DNA from: an uncultured Roseovarius sp.
GTDB lineage: Bacteria > Pseudomonadota > Alphaproteobacteria > Rhodobacterales > Rhodobacteraceae
Length of the DNA: 64,000 bases
Reading direction: 5' to 3'
Assembly: GCF_913057115.1 (NCBI RefSeq)
Contig: NZ_CAJXNN010000006.1
Span: 1 to 64,000, forward strand
Shown here piece by piece: positions 63,957 to 64,000 of the stretch. The notes below the pieces were generated by a model. That model saw nothing but the letters and a program-made list of their open reading frames with translations. It ran no database searches and had not been told where the DNA came from. The translations under genes and the position numbers were made by a program. How positions within the stretch are numbered: position 1 is the stretch's first letter; each line of letters begins with the position of its first letter.

Positions 63957-64000
63957 CCGACGACCCCATCGACCGCTCCGGCCTGCGCCCGCGCTTTTGG
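63953..64000 (+). CDS. Start of a probable YcgN/UPF0260 cysteine-cluster protein
   Basis: 16 codons (MTDDPIDRSGLRPRFW) before the window ends. The start overlaps the ribF stop by 4 bases. The SGLRPRFW segment resembles the N-terminus of UPF0260 (YcgN) proteins, which continue into a Cys cluster, but the Cys residues themselves lie outside the window, so this assignment is tentative. Confidence 0.5.
   Translation, partial: MTDDPIDRSGLRPRFW

Overview
The window is a contiguous, gene-dense stretch of an alphaproteobacterial chromosome, most likely from the Rhodobacteraceae (Roseobacter group). The basis is gene order and protein style: a str operon (rpsL-rpsG-fusA-tuf), an aa3 oxidase cluster ctaC-ctaB-ctaG-ctaE without ctaD, a Tad pilus locus with an OmpA lipoprotein, tol-pal followed by tilS and ftsH, folD/fhs, and a CtrA/FnrL-type regulatory background. 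Base composition is high GC and even. I see no integrase, transposase, prophage, plasmid, CRISPR, rRNA or tRNA signature, so this looks like core genome.

Layout. 1-3417 (minus): str operon read from a good sigma70 promoter at 3389-3417. 3607-11428: mixed metabolic and envelope genes (rhamnosyltransferase, DMT exporter, CysQ, TldE/PmbA, small secreted protein, flavoprotein, MscS channel, mini HNH protein). 11545-12915: multicopper oxidase. 13060-20555 (minus): a probable nine-gene transcription unit running from cytochrome oxidase subunit II and its assembly factors into SURF1, thrC, an M16 peptidase and an acetyltransferase; a perfect FNR-type box lies at 20700-20713 between this unit and divergent tldD. 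20746-28259 (mostly plus): tldD, dprA, topA and a succinyl-CoA:3-ketoacid CoA-transferase pair, plus a small minus-strand secreted protein. 28312-29115 (minus): lytic transglycosylase. 29476-41733 (plus): Tad/Flp pilus locus with two tandem small pilins, CpaB, CpaC, OmpA lipoprotein, CpaE, CpaF, TadB, TadC, two TPR lipoproteins, prepilin peptidase and a locus-linked AAA ATPase. 41773-44891: Lhr-type helicase and PdeM nuclease. 44888-50621: LytTR membrane regulator, thioesterase, folD, fhs, MOSC protein and a methyltransferase. 50627-59471 (minus): ftsH, tilS, cpoB, pal, tolBARQ, ybgC. 59508-62161 (minus): thpR and two paralogous LysM/solute-binding fusions. 62296-64000: unknown protein, ribF and the start of a probable YcgN-family gene.

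The least explained items are: (1) Flp-like pilins in which the canonical Glu-Tyr after the cleavage Gly is Asp-Trp, in a Tad locus lacking TadE/F/G and CpaD but carrying an extra AAA ATPase; (2) LysM/solute-binding paralogues with no transporter; (3) an 11-bp tandem repeat array upstream of dprA whose unit recurs exactly, also in tandem, inside the Lhr helicase gene; (4) a family of paired short palindromes in intergenic spaces; (5) competing hairpins between fusA and tuf. All functional readings come from reading sequence by eye; no database search was possible.
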